Assembly: GCA_026874595.1 (NCBI GenBank)
Contig: CM049314.1
Location: forward strand, 51,385,812 to 51,449,811
Direction: 5' to 3'
Length of the DNA: 64,000 bases
Source of the DNA: Sipunculus nudus
Lineage: Eukaryota > Annelida > Sipuncula > Golfingiida > Sipunculidae
This document shows positions 44,190 to 55,610 of the stretch, in pieces (positions within the stretch are counted from its first letter, which is position 1; each line of letters starts with the position of its first letter). Position numbers and translations under genes: made by a program. The notes under the pieces were generated by a model. It was not told the DNA's origin. It saw nothing but the letters and a program-made list of their open reading frames with translations, and ran no database searches.

Positions 44190-44873
44190 CAGAGCTCAAT
44201 TGTTCAGCTTGCTGACCAGGCCCCTGACCCGTATGTTACCAAGTGTATATCGAACACTAAAACAGACTGGGGTTATTGCTGTCAATGCCACACACAGAGG
44301 AACAAAAGGGATTAGTAGGCGCCGAGTTCCAGGAGTACTCACTGGAAAGAGTAGGTCAGTGCTTACTCAACCCGATCGAAACCACTCCAGCGAACCGTCA
44401 CAATCTGGTACAAGTTCAAGGGGCAACAAACCTGACCTTGAAAAAAAGGAATAAATATGCAATAGACTCTTTAAAAGTAAAACCTATAAAACTATGTTTA
44501 CTTAATCCTTGTTCTGTGTGCAAAAAAAACTTCCCTGCTACAGGACTTTATCATTAATCAATCTTTGGATGTTATGGTTCTGACAGAAACATGGCTAAAA
44601 GGAGATATCCGTGATAATGTCATTGTAGCGGAACTTTTGCCTCCGGGGTACAGTATTCAACAACTGCCAAGGAAGGGCAGGGGTGGAGGTATTGCAATCA
44701 TTCTAAAAAAAAGTTACTGTCACTCGTGTAACATCATCAGCTACAAAGCAATATAATTCCTTCGAGTGACTGGAGTGTCTGATGCACACTAGACCTGTCA
44801 TGAGGTTTGTAGCCATTTACCGTCCACCACCATAAAAAAGAACGGCGTGACTTACAATATATTCCATTCAGAT
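44190..44873 (+). pseudogene. CR1/L2-like LINE, 5' part (endonuclease N-terminus)
   Basis: Broken reading frames give LCLLNPCSVCKK, then LDVMVLTETWLKGD, PPGY and GRGGGIAIILK, followed (with stops) by RPVMRFVAIYRPPP and KKNGVTYNIF. This order matches the N-terminal half of the apurinic-type endonuclease of CR1/L2-like non-LTR retrotransposons: N-S motif, T-E-T metal motif, and the YRPP segment. The reading frame shifts near 44490-44550 and 44757. The fragment ends at CATTCAGAT (44865-44873); the protein continues at 52743 after a large insertion. Non-functional. Confidence 0.8.
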
Positions 44874-45036
44874 ATAGCATCATATAGGTTAAGTAAACCT
44901 ATTCCATGTGCGTTTGTTGTGTGATGGGAGGATTTCATCCAGATCCCAGACTTTGCCCTGATTTGATTGGCTGTTACACGTGACATCATGGACTGAATTT
45001 TATCAACAACTCGGATTTAGTAATGCATGTTGTAAG
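44874..45036. other. Left edge of the insertion splitting the LINE
   Basis: About 160 nt between the LINE break and a decayed Hel-A start. No match to the dispersed families. It may be the end of the element that made the 9-bp duplication; no clear inverted partner was found at 52444-52742. Confidence 0.4.
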
Positions 45037-45110
45037 ATCAGCTAACCATTAAGTCATCTGAGCTATAGTCGTGGTCCATTGTTTGTCGTCCGTCCGAATG
45101 TCCGTCCGTA

Positions 45111-45510
45111 AAGCTGTGTTTACATGTATCCGTAAATCTCGTACGTCTCGTACGCAAAAAAAATCGCATCCCTCTTCTAAAGATGAACTGTTTTCATGTG
45201 TACGTTTTGACGTGCTCCGTATGCGTATCCGAAATGGGCCACATCGAAACGGATCGGTGAGCGATTCATCCGTTTTGCGGATGGCAAAAATGCCTACATT
45301 TCCCTACAGTGCCCCGGCGCCAGATGGGATGAGACATATTGACCTTCTTCCTGCCTGTCGTCCTTGCAGTTTTGATTGAGGCACGCGAAAGGGTGTCCGC
45401 AACAAAAACGTACGTACTTATGCATGGAAACAGTTTTTGCGGACTGCGCGCTATAGAGCGTATGTACATGTTTTGCGGATACGATTTTTACGAATACATG
45501 GAAACAGCTT
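45111..45510. mobile_element. MITE with AAGCTGTGTTTACATGTATC inverted ends
   Basis: The left end AAGCTGTGTTTACATGTATC (45111) is complemented by the right end GATACATGGAAACAGCTT-like sequence ending at 45510, with a few mismatches; CGTAAA / TTTACG extends the match. It is about 400 bp, with several CGTACG sites inside. It interrupts Hel-A between GTCCGTA and CAGACTGGCAC. The TTTCCATGT core resembles the ends of the 29354-29689 MITE. No transposase ORF. Confidence 0.75.
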
Positions 45511-45531
45511 CAGACTGGCACCCTCAATTTT

Positions 45532-48028
45532 TAGCGAACCTGTGAGCTTATGCGATGGCGTGGCGTTGTCCGTCGTCCGTCGTCTGTACGTTAACCTATA
45601 CTATCTTGAAAACGGCAAGAATTAGCATCATCAAATCTTATGCATAAAATTAGTCATCTAAAAAACTCTATCGGATTTTGCTTATTTTTTGGCTAACTGC
45701 ATTTTCTTAGATTTTATAGGGAAAAAGCTAAAAAAGCTTAAAAAATCTTCTTCTCCGAATCTGTTCAGCCAAATTGTCCAATATTTTACAGAAATGATTT
45801 CTGGAACAATCTCTCTCAAGTTTGTTCTAATGGTTTAAGTTCGGTGATTTTTGGCCGAGTAACAGGAAGTTGAACTTAGTCATCTGTCCAAAAAAGCATA
45901 CTAAAATTACAATCTCAGAAATGGCTTGAGCTATCATCACCAAATTTTATGCCAATGTTGGTCACATGAGTCATATCTGAAATTGAGGTATTGGTGGCGC
46001 CACCTGCATCGGCCTTTTTTGTACGGGGGTCATCAGTGCCCGAATCAAACTGAAGTCTACAAATAACTTCTTCTCTGAAACGATAAGGCCAAATTGTTTA
46101 ATATCGCACAGAAATGATCCTAGGGTAGTGCTTTCTGAAGTTTGTTCAAATGGTCTCAGTTCAGTGACTTTTGGCTAAGTTATGGGAAGCTGAATTTAGT
46201 CATATGACATAGCAGCCTATTTTAGCTAAGTGGCTAAAAAAATCTTCTTCTCAAAAACCACTGGGCCAAATTCTAAAATCTCACACATTTATTATCCTTA
46301 GATGTTGATAATTTAAGTTTGTTTAAATGGTCTCAGTTCAGTGACTTTTGCAATGGCTAAGTTATGGGAAGCTGAATTTAGTCATATGCCGTAACAGCCC
46401 GTTTTAGCTAAGTGGCTACAAAAATCTTCTTCTCAAAAACCACTGGGCCAAATTCTTAAATCTCACACATTAATTATCCTTAGATGTTGATGATTCAAGT
46501 TTGTTCAAATGGTTTTGGTTCAATGATTTTTAGCTGAATTATGGGAAGCTGAACTTAGCCATTTTTCTGTATTTTCCCATATGAGTTATAAACTTACAAA
46601 ACGTTTTTTGACTAATGATACTGAGGCCAGTTTGTTTAATATTTTGCAAGAATAATTCCTACAATAATTCTTTTAATAATTGTCTTTTATGGTTCCAAAG
46701 AATGAATTTTGCCTGATTTATAAAGATTGAATTGAGTCATTTTACCATATATGTTAGCTGTGTGATGCTGTTACATCTAGCCTGGCACCAGTTTATCACC
46801 ATCTATTACATCATGCCACTAGACATTTAGATTTCAGGTTATCTTTGGTTAATATTGACAAGAAAGTTTTTTTAAAAGCTTTTAAAAAATTTAGATTTAT
46901 GATTTAAGTTATTCATCATACCAGGCAATGTTACAATTATGGATATTCAGCTCTCTGTGGCTATATAAAGACAACTGTACGTGGATTATAAATTTTTGGT
47001 ATCCCTACTCAACTTAATTCAAGGATTTGCCATCAGTGAGATATATCTGTACTTTAAAATTGCATTCAGTATGCATCTGTAATAATTTTACATATATTCC
47101 TGATTTCTTTTTTTATAAAAAGTCAGCTGAAAAGCATTTTGTATTGGGAAAATAAATTTTTAAGTTATTTCAAGTAGAGACCACTTTTGTGTTCAGATGG
47201 CAGCTCTTGGTTTACCATTGGCAGATTGCCAGTGCCTTGATGTTGGCCATAAGCCAAGATGATGTCAGCTCTATAAATAGTTTTTGCACAGTGCCAGGAT
47301 TGGAAGAAGTGTATAGGTCTCGAGTTCACTCAGTGCAGTAGCTGCATTCTATTTATAGCTTTGGCAGACTGCTCACTGCATCATATTTGGCACGAAAGCT
47401 AAGCCTTAATCTATTTATAGCTATGGCAGACTGCCAACTGTGTCAGATTATGCAACAGGTCAAGAGTTCACTTAGTGCAGCCAGGTACAGGTCAAAAGTT
47501 CACTGTCTAGCCAGGTGCAGGTCAAGAGTTCACTCAGTGCAGTAGCTTGAGGCAGCAATTTGTCACAGGTCACTCGGGGGCAACTGCCTTACTCACCTAA
47601 GCCTTGTCAGCCCAGTGCATCAAACTCCGGGGAAGTTTGATATATTGGACTGATATTTTGACGTGCCTATGCATCTTTGATGGTATTCTTATTTACAAAA
47701 CAGGTGGTGCCACGTACATTGACTTTTGCACAGTGTATGTGCCTGCTTATTTCTACAGAGGAATTTGATATATCAGTCTGAAAATTGGCATATGTGTATA
47801 TCTCTGATAGCTTCGAAGTATACAAGACTGGTGGTGCCAGCTACAATCGTTTTTGTGTTGTGTGCACCCATGCCAGAATGTCAGCAGTGATGTTTGTGTA
47901 ATTGTTCCTTATTCAAAATGTTTAGTACTTTCATTGTTCATATACATGAAAAGTAATGTTCCAGCATTAAAGCATTATACCTGGTGTATTTCCCAATGCA
48001 CAGGTTCGCATTAGGCCTGTAGGCCTTG
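45532..48028 (+). mobile_element. Hel-B, uninterrupted full-length copy (2497 bp)
   Basis: 5' terminus TTTTTAGCGAACCTGTGAGC, then a CCGTCGT run, the full Hel-B body and 3' terminus GCACAGGTTCGCATTAGG, AGGCCTGTAGGCCTTG (48028). Left flank ends CCCTCAA and right flank begins TTTTTATTAAAAATC, matching continuous Hel-A. GGTGGCGCCACCTGC is at 45994; later sites are decayed (GGTGGTGCCACG at 47703, GGTGGTGCCAGC at 47831). This is the best reference copy for the family. No protein-coding potential. Confidence 0.85.
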
Positions 48029-49203
48029 TTTTTATTAAAAATCTATTTTCACACTTCAGGACTGCCTAATATTTAAACCACTCATCTGGTTTTCTTCATA
48101 TTTACCTTAAATATTCCTCTATATAGTTTCTATGTACATGCCAGAAATTAAGTCAGTATTGTGTAATTTAAGAAAGTTATGGGCCCAAACATAATGGACT
48201 TTGTAAAAAAATCAGGAAAGATATTTGGTCACTTAAGAGAAAAAGTGTTAACGCTAGGGACTTTTTTCAGTAATACAACTTTAATTAATCAAAATTTAAT
48301 TGTATACCAAAAAAAGATCAAAATCTGTTAATTTTTTTTTAATATTGGCAAAAATATAAAATTTGTACCTTCAATTTTGCCCAAGTTTGACCATGGCACT
48401 TTTTTTCTTGTAAGAACATTTTGATTACTTTTCACAGTCGGTATATATACGTATATATTTAATCTGTTAAATTCTGAAATTAGAAAGTAAAAGCTTAAAA
48501 AATTATTCTAGTTATTGAAGTTTTTCTGAGGCTCTAATGTATTTACAAATGTAGAATCACATGTGGCAAACCTGCCCCCCCCCCCCCACCCAACTAGATA
48601 TGTTGCATTACTTACATTCTTTAACCGATTGCTGTTTCATATCCAATATATACAACTTTTCCAATCCTTAATAAAGTGTTTTTTACAGATACTTATTAAT
48701 TTTCAAATTTAAAAAATATATTTTTAGAAAAAATAAATACATCTGTGTTTCTATTAAAAATCTATTTTCATACTTCAGGACTGCCTTATATCAAAACCAC
48801 TCATCTGGTTTTCTTAATATTTACCAGAAATATTCCTCTCTATATAATTCCTATGTACATGCCAAAAATAAAGTCTGTCTTTTATAATTTAAAAAAGTAA
48901 TGGGCCAAAACATAATGGACTTTGTAAAAAAATCAGAAAAGATATTTGGTCACTTAAGAACAAAAATGTTAAAATGGACTTTTTTTAGTAATACAACTTT
49001 TATTAATCAAAATTTAATTGCATACCAAAAATTAGATCAAAATCTGTTAAATGTTATTAAATATTAGCAAAAATATAAATTTGGTACCTTGAATTTTGCC
49101 CAAGTTTGACCATGGCATGTTGCTTTCTTATAAGAACATTTTGTTTACTTTTCACAGTCGGTATATATATAGATTTAATCTGTTAAATTCTGAAATTTGA
49201 AAG
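48029..49203 (+). mobile_element. Hel-A body with a ~720-nt direct duplication
   Basis: The segment from TATTAAAAATCTATTTTCAC at 48033 repeats from 48754, both running to TTTTCACAGTCGGTATATAT (about 48432 and 49150). Divergence is low to moderate, so the Hel-A copy has an internal duplication. A C tract lies at 48573-48587. Confidence 0.7.
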
Positions 49204-49206
49204 TGA

Positions 49207-50100
49207 GGTATCCATATTATTGTCATAGGAGACCTCTTTCAACTGCAGCCAGTAATGGATAGTTGGATTTTCAATGATCTTACTGATAATTATGGCCCAC
49301 TTGCAACAAAACTCTGGAAAGAAGAAATCTTCGTAAATGAACCAACTAAGATAATGCGTCAGAAAGACGCATATTTTGAAGAAATACGTACTAAGCCGCT
49401 TGAGAGAAGGGAATCAGACACTAGCAGACATTCAGACTCTGAAATCTAGGATAATCAGCACTGACAGTTCATATCCCACTGATGCATCACATCTCTTCAC
49501 AAACAATGCTGATGTAGACCAACACAATTTTCAAGTGTATCTTCAGTCAAACACTGACAAAGTCATAATTACTGCAGTGGACACAGTTCTTGCAGATCTG
49601 ACTGACAACATCAAGCAAGAAGTCATATCAAGAATCCCTGATAATCCATCAAAAACAGCTGGTCTGTTACACAAGTTACAAGCAGCTACAGGACTCGCTT
49701 ATGATATTGCCTGTAGTGTTACTGTTCAAGATTGAACAACTAATGGGTGTTCATGTGTACTAAAAAAATCAGTTTCTTCAAAATGACCCCACACCAGCAA
49801 TTCTTGGATTTCAGTTTCCAGACTGCAACATTGGTACTGAAACAAGAAGAAAATATCATTCCTTCTATACACCTGATATTGATAAAACATGGACCCCAGT
49901 ATTTGATATTAAACGGACATTGTACACAGGAAGGAAACATATGTGTTACTCGTTCACAGTTCCCTCTAAAAATAGGAGCTGCAAAAACAATCTTGAAAGC
50001 ACAAGGATCCACATGCGATCAGTTGGTTATAGATATGACAAGCAGAAGGAAACTTATGCATGGTCACTATGTAACACTTAGCAGAGCAAGACATGAATAG
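49207..50100 (+). pseudogene. PIF1-type helicase C-terminal half (Helentron), broken
   Basis: Homology starts abruptly with GIHIIVIGDLFQLQPV (49207-49254), the helicase motif around GD-x-x-Q-L-x-P-V. It continues with EEIFVNEPTKIMRQKD, a shift to another frame near 49385, then RLREGNQTLADIQTLKSR and LFTNNADVDQHN. VQD is followed by a stop (TGA, 49733-49735). A third frame carries FPLKIGAAKTILKAQGST and HYVTLSRARHE, the C-terminal helicase motifs (K-T-I-x-K-x-Q-G and Y-V-x-L-S-R). At least two frameshifts and one stop make it non-functional. The endonuclease sequence downstream indicates a Helentron helicase, not the cellular PIF1. Confidence 0.85.
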
Positions 50101-50234
50101 CCTATACATACTGAATTTAGTTGAACATAAGATTGCTACTGATCCTCAGGTCAAAAATGAAATGAACCGATTACGCAATGACATGCCTCTGAAAGTGAAT
50201 TTTAAACAACCATCTGTTGCATCAAATGAATTAT

Positions 50235-50910
50235 TACAGGTTATCTAGCATAACACGCGGTCCCAACATTTGCATCATCAGGATGTAAAATCAGATTGCC
50301 ATATACTGAACGCCCAAATCATTGCTTTTGCAGAGTCAGGTATTGCTCTACAGACCAAAATGAAATATATTAAATGCCTCATTACAAACTTATCAGAAAT
50401 GATCAAATAGCTGTCAGTGAAACAACAAAAAAAAGACCACCTCATGGTTTAGCCATTTATATACATGAACAACTGAGTCCCCAGTAACCCTTCACCACCA
50501 CACAACACCAGATTTTGAGTCATCTCTTCTCTATATTCACACTCAGACTCAGTCACTTCATATTGTTTTCCTCTATAGGTAACCCGCATGTCCCATCAGT
50601 AACTTCTTCTCTGAACTCCAAGTTTTAGTCTCTCAAGTTGACCTCGCCTACGGTGATCATGGGCGATTTCAATATTGACATTTCTAATATAATATATAAC
50701 ACCAAATTGACACAATTATTTCAACTCTTTAAATGTCAACAACTAGTCAGAGAACCAACCAAAGTCCATGGTAATATCATAGATCTTGTCTTTACTAACT
50801 GTTTATATGCTTCAGTTTCAACATTAGAAAACACATGGTCAGATCACAAACTATTATTAGCAACAATTCCCCATTCTTCAATTCAGATTAAACATTGCAA
50901 CTTCTCATAG
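50235..50910 (+). pseudogene. Helentron C-terminal endonuclease domain, broken
   Basis: After the helicase come decayed fragments HHQDVKSD and IIAFAESG (start of an endonuclease/exonuclease/phosphatase fold), RPPHGLAIYIHEQLSP, then an open stretch with IMGDFNIDISN (GDFN catalytic motif, about 50653-50688), NIIDLVFTN and WSDHKLLLATI (SDH catalytic motif, about 50836-50868). Internal stops lie at 50248, 50408, 50486 and 50627. A helicase followed by an endonuclease is the known arrangement in Helentrons of aquatic animals, where the endonuclease is thought to derive from a non-LTR element. It ends about 390 nt before the Hel-A 3' terminus. Confidence 0.8.
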
Positions 50911-51297
50911 CTTAATCTACCATTTATTCTCTTTAGATATTTTTGAAACATTCTGTTTTCTCTCCCATTCAGCAACAACTCATTCCTAAAACATATCAGT
51001 TTTCTACTTTTCCATAATTATTTTGATTTATTAAATGTGTATTTTTGTACTTGCAAATCTCCACTTCCTTCCTCTGCAATTTACAACATCTGGTCATTCC
51101 AAATGCAATATTTTAGACACACATTCTTGTACATATTTGAAATACCGATACTTCTGTATTACCATTCCGCTCAACTACATAATTAATACAAAAAATTACA
51201 TCTGTCAAAATGAAATCGTACAGACATACATACAGCAATGGTGATACAGTTATATCTGGGACATTCAGGTGAGCGCCGTGACCCATAGGTCCCTTGT

Positions 51298-52443
51298 GTA
51301 TCCGCAAAAAACGAATAACACACATAAACCCACATATCTCGGGAACCGTTTGACCGATCAGGAAAACTTTTTGTACAAATGTAGCCCTTGGATAGCTTTA
51401 TAACATACACAAAAAATGGTGGCGCCACCTGCAACCATGTTTGAACAGTGTCCATCTGTTCGTCTGCCTTGGGTTAAAATCACTCGTATTTCTGCAGTGG
51501 TTTGACTAATTCACCTGAAATTCGGCAGTGGTATACATCCTGGACAGCTTTCTTGATTTTATGACAGGTGGCGCCACCTACATGCTAGTTTAAGCTGCAG
51601 ACATCCAAGCTCGTATCTGAAGAACCGTTTGACCGATTTGGCAAAAATTTTGCATGTGTATAGATCTTACATAGCACTTTATCATACGCAAAACTGGTGG
51701 CGCCACCTGCCACCAATTTTGCACAGCGTCCGTCTGTTTGTCTGCTGTGGGATAAAATCACTCATATCTCGGCAGTGGTTTGACATATCTGCCTAAATTT
51801 TTTGCAGGTTTATTCATCCTGGACAGCTTTCTTGATTTATGACAGGTCGCGCCACCTACATTCTTGTTTACGCTGCAGACATCCAAGCTCATATCTCGGG
51901 AACCGTTTGACCGATTGGGCCAAAATTTTGCATGTGTATAGATCTCACATAGCTCTTTATCATAAGCAAAACTGGAGGGGCAAACTGAACCCATTTTTGC
52001 ACAGCGACCGTCTGTTTGTCTGCCGTGGGATAAAATCACTCATATCTCAGTAGTGGTTTGACTTATCTGCCTAAAATTTTGCGTGTTTATACATCTTGGA
52101 AAGCATTTCGATTTTTTTGGCAGATGGCGCCACCTACATTTATGTTAACGCTACAGACATTCAGGCTTATATCTTAGGACTGGTTGTCCTAAAATCACTC
52201 CTATACATGTAGTGGTTTGACTTATCTGCCTTCTATTTTGCATATGTATACAACTGGCACAGCTTTCTGGATTTTGTGGTAGATGGCGCAACCTACATAC
52301 ACATTTCGGCTGCAGACATCCATGCTTATATGCAACACACCTCACTCTTTTTCCCCTTGCCACTCAATCCATGCCTATATTCACCCGTTCCACTCTGATT
52401 TTGGCGGATACACGTAGTCGCTTGTCGACTACCCGTTTTCTAG
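51298..52443 (+). mobile_element. Hel-C element directly abutting the Hel-A 3' end
   Basis: Starts GTATCCGCAAAAAACG and ends TTTTGGCGGATACACGTAGT, CGCTTGTCGACTACCCG, TTTTCTAG. The 5' leader is deleted: the start jumps within 20 nt to ACACATAAACCC. Palindromes or decayed forms occur at about 51419, 51567, 51696, 51844, 52124 and 52286. The CTTG of Hel-A is followed directly by T and this element, consistent with insertion at the junction. Confidence 0.8.
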
Positions 52444-52742
52444 TTTTTAATGTTGTTGCTGAAAATTTGGGACTGACAGAGGCAGAAATACTGTGCTTTT
52501 ACTGAGATCTAGAAGTTTTAGTCACAGGGGATTTCCCAGTGTGTGACGTCACTGCCGAGTTGACAGTGCTCATAGATGTGCCATTAGTTTTTGAACGAAT
52601 CTCACAACCTCATGTTTTTAGTGGGAAAATAGAAGAAATGTTTTTCCTCCAGGAAATAGGATCATTTTATGTAAAATCTATATTAATTATTTTTTTTTTC
52701 ATAGGCATTTTGTTATATGATAGCATAATGAGATTTGGAATA
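52444..52742. other. Right edge of the insertion splitting the LINE
   Basis: About 300 nt of non-repetitive sequence with a TGACGTCA at 52545 and a T run at 52689-52699. It ends just before CATTCGGAT, which nearly repeats the sequence at the left break. Not recognised. Confidence 0.4.
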
Positions 52743-55340
52743 CATTCGGATGACCTATAGAGGAATATTTGGAAAATCTGTCCATGTCTTCTGGTCAATT
52801 GATGGTTACTGGAGATGTCAACATACATGTAGATGATCCCCACGATATTAATGCCACTGCCTTTCTTAGTTTATTGAACTCTTTGGGACTGAAACAACAT
52901 GTCTCAGATACCATACACCGCAATGGACATACATTGGACCTCGTGCTCACCAGGGGCGATGATACCTTTGTGCATGTTATATCATCACAGGATCATTGCT
53001 TTCCGGACCATATTCCTGTCTTTTGTCAGGTTTCTCTCTCCATGACCTCTCATACTGTGCAAGAAGTGACGTACAGGAATGTGAATACCATTAATATAGA
53101 TGCATTTAAACATGACGTTAGTGAGTCAGTACTGTTATCCATACCTGGGACATTTTCCCTTGACTCCAGTGTCATTTTGTATGATAGCGTCTTAAGTGGC
53201 ATCCTAGATAAACATGCCCCACCGAAGACGCGTACAATTCCAGCCCGGGGACAGCATGAGTTGTACACTGAGGACATACGGGAAGCAAAGGAGTCCAGGA
53301 GACCGGCTGAAAGGCGCTGGCGTCAGACAAAAAAAAAGCTTGTAAACACCAAGATATGTCTAGCTAAGAAAGTGTACTATAACCCAGTAATATCTGAAAA
53401 TAGTGATGATCAAAAGAAACTTTTCAGTATTGTCATTACATTGCTAGGCAGAAATAAAGTGGCTTCACTGCCATCAAATCAACCTGCTAGTGACCTTGTC
53501 AGCACCTTCAGCAGCTAGTTCAAGGAAAAGATCGACAACATCAGTGTTGCTCTCAAAACTAGCTCAAGTCCCTGTCCTTCTGGAGAAATCTCTAAGCTTA
53601 CGGCAAGTTCATTAAGGACGTTCTCTCAAGTATCATCTGGTGAACTTTGAAAGATCATAATGTCCTCACCTACAAAAAACTGTAAAGTTGATCCTATTCC
53701 GACAGCTCTCTTGAAAAAAATGGCTTGAACCGCTCTTGCCAGTCCTTACAAATATCACCAACCAGTCCTTGTCTGAAGGGTTTGTTCAAACTTCCTTTAA
53801 GATGGCTCAAGTCACACCACTCTTAAAGAAACCTTCTCTGGACAGTGATGTACTGAGCAACTACATGCCTGTATCTAACTTGCCTCTCTTGTCCAAAGTG
53901 CTGGAAAGGGTAGTGGCAGCTCGTCTAAACGTGTACCTAGCACAAAATGAACTTGCAGAGCCTCTGCAGTCCGCATATAGGACAAACCACAGCACGGAGA
54001 CAGCTTTAGGACGAGTCCAGCATGATATCATAAATGCTGTCCAGAGAGCAGTGCTGCTTGTTCTTCTGGACCTTTCAGCTGCCTTTGACACTGTTGACCA
54101 TTCCCAGCTTATAATCTCTCTTGAAAATCTCGGTATTAATGGCAACGCTATACAATGGTTCATTTCGTATCTCACAAATCGTCAACAGTTTGTATCTATT
54201 GGAAATGAGTGGTCAAAATCGAGGGCCCTGCAGTGTAGGGTACCTCAAGGCTCAGTCCTTGGACCAATTCTTTTTACCATATATACAACATCTCTTGGAA
54301 AACTGCTTCGCGTGCATGGAATGAGCTATTTTTTATGCAGATGACACTCAGCTCTATGTCATCTTCAAACCCGAGGACATGAACAGGAAAAATCAAGAAG
54401 TAAGAAGGACATATTCTCAGTTCGCCAATAGATGAACCTCAAGAATTAAAAAAAAAACATATCGTTATACATATCGGAGACCATGACGTTACAGCAAGTT
54501 CTGTAGTCAGGAACATTGGTTTGATTATGGACTCAAATGCTGGTATGGAGGCTCATATCAATAGTGTATGTCGTACGGCGTATTTTCATATCTATAACAT
54601 CGGCAAGATCAGAAGGTATCTCAATCAAGATGCTGCAGAGAAGTTAGCTCATGCCTTCATCACTTCTTAATTGGACTACTGTAATGCACTCCTCTGTGGG
54701 CTCCTTCTGTTCTGATACAGAAATTGCAACGGATTCAGAATATGGGGGCGCGCATTGTAACTCTAAGGAGTAAATCTGATCACATCACATATGTGCTCCA
54801 TGCTCTTCATTGGCTTCCAGTGTGTCAGAGGATACACTTTAAAGTTCTGGTCCTTGTTTTTAAGGCAAAAAATCAATTGGCCCCGTACTATCTGCAGGAG
54901 CTCATTCAGCCGTATCACCAGAGTCGTGAGCTTCGATCCTCCTGCCAGGATCTCTTAGCTGTTCCATTCACAACATCATCGACTGTATGCATGAGAGCTT
55001 TAGGTGTAGCTGGTCCTAAACTTTGGAATGAATACCGCAGTACCTGCGAACACAAGCCAGTCTGTCAGCTTTTAAGTCTCATCTTAAAACCCATTGGTTC
55101 AAACAGTTTTACGGATATTGTAGTCAATGAGCTTCTGTGATATGGATTCTTGGAACTGTTTTGTTTTAAAACTTTTTTTTGTAATGTTTTTATTCATTCA
55201 TTTTATTCATTGCTAATTTAACAAATCTCTTTCCATTTGTCACTTTTTAGTCATGTACAGCGTTCAGGGTACCATGTCTGGTGGATTTTACGCTTTATAA
55301 AATAAATTATTACCATTTATTATTATAAATTATTATTTTT
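52743..55340 (+). pseudogene. CR1/L2-like LINE, 3' part (endonuclease end, RT, 3' tail)
   Basis: Starts in the endonuclease: EEYLENLSMSSGQ, then TGDVNIHVDDP (the usual GDFN is GDVN, so a catalytic-motif residue is changed), HTLDLVLTR and DH. A linker ORF ends at a stop (53516). The RT in the next open stretch (53736-54344) shows LLDLSAAFDTVDH, VPQGSVLGPILF and, after a frameshift near 54330, YADDTQLYVIF. The C-terminal region (54724-55140) has LHWLPVCQRIHFK and LWNEY, characteristic of CR1/L2-like elements. The 3' end is TTTATAAAATAAATTATTAC plus a TTA/ATT-rich tail to 55340. Multiple stops and shifts: inactive. It is the continuation of 44190-44873. Confidence 0.9.
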
Positions 55341-55610
55341 AACAAGAAGCCAACTAGTGATCATGGTAATTATATACATCTTATGCTCACAAACTGCTCA
55401 CATGCTTCAATTTTAACATAAGAAAATGCATCGTTTGGTCACAAAATATTATTTGAAACAATTTTTCACTCATCAATACAAACCAATCATGTCAACCAGC
55501 CTTGGCCTATATTACCTTTTCCTCTTAGACTTTATCTCCATTTCATATTATTTTAGATTTTTACCTTTAAGGTCAACTTCAGCCGAACACAGTGACCCAT
55601 GTACCCCTTG
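55341..55610 (+). pseudogene. Second Helentron endonuclease remnant with Hel-A 3' terminus
   Basis: Sequence right after the LINE tail aligns with the Helentron endonuclease at 50745-50890: CCAACTAGTGATCATGGTAA vs CCAACCAAAGTCCATGGTAA, then ACAAACTGCTCACATGCTTC. It has internal stops. It ends CAGCCGAACACAGTGACCCA, TGTACCCCTTG (55610), a decayed Hel-A terminus. The LINE therefore probably inserted in or next to a Helentron endonuclease region. Confidence 0.7.

Larger units (their letters stand above)
45037..51296 (+). mobile_element. Hel-A Helentron remnant with helicase and endonuclease remains
   Basis: A decayed 5' end (ATCAGCTAACCATTAAGTCA then CTGAGCTATAGTCG) is followed by the CCGT run, a MITE (45111-45510), a nested Hel-B (45532-48028), Hel-A body (48029-49203), broken PIF1-helicase and endonuclease sequence (49207-50910), and the Hel-A 3' terminus GGTGAGCGCCGTGACCCA-TAGGTCCCTTG (51268-51296). 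The coding remains lie inside Hel-A boundaries just upstream of the 3' terminus. This makes Hel-A a Helentron family rather than an anonymous repeat. The replication-initiator domain and the helicase N-terminal half are missing. Confidence 0.8.
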
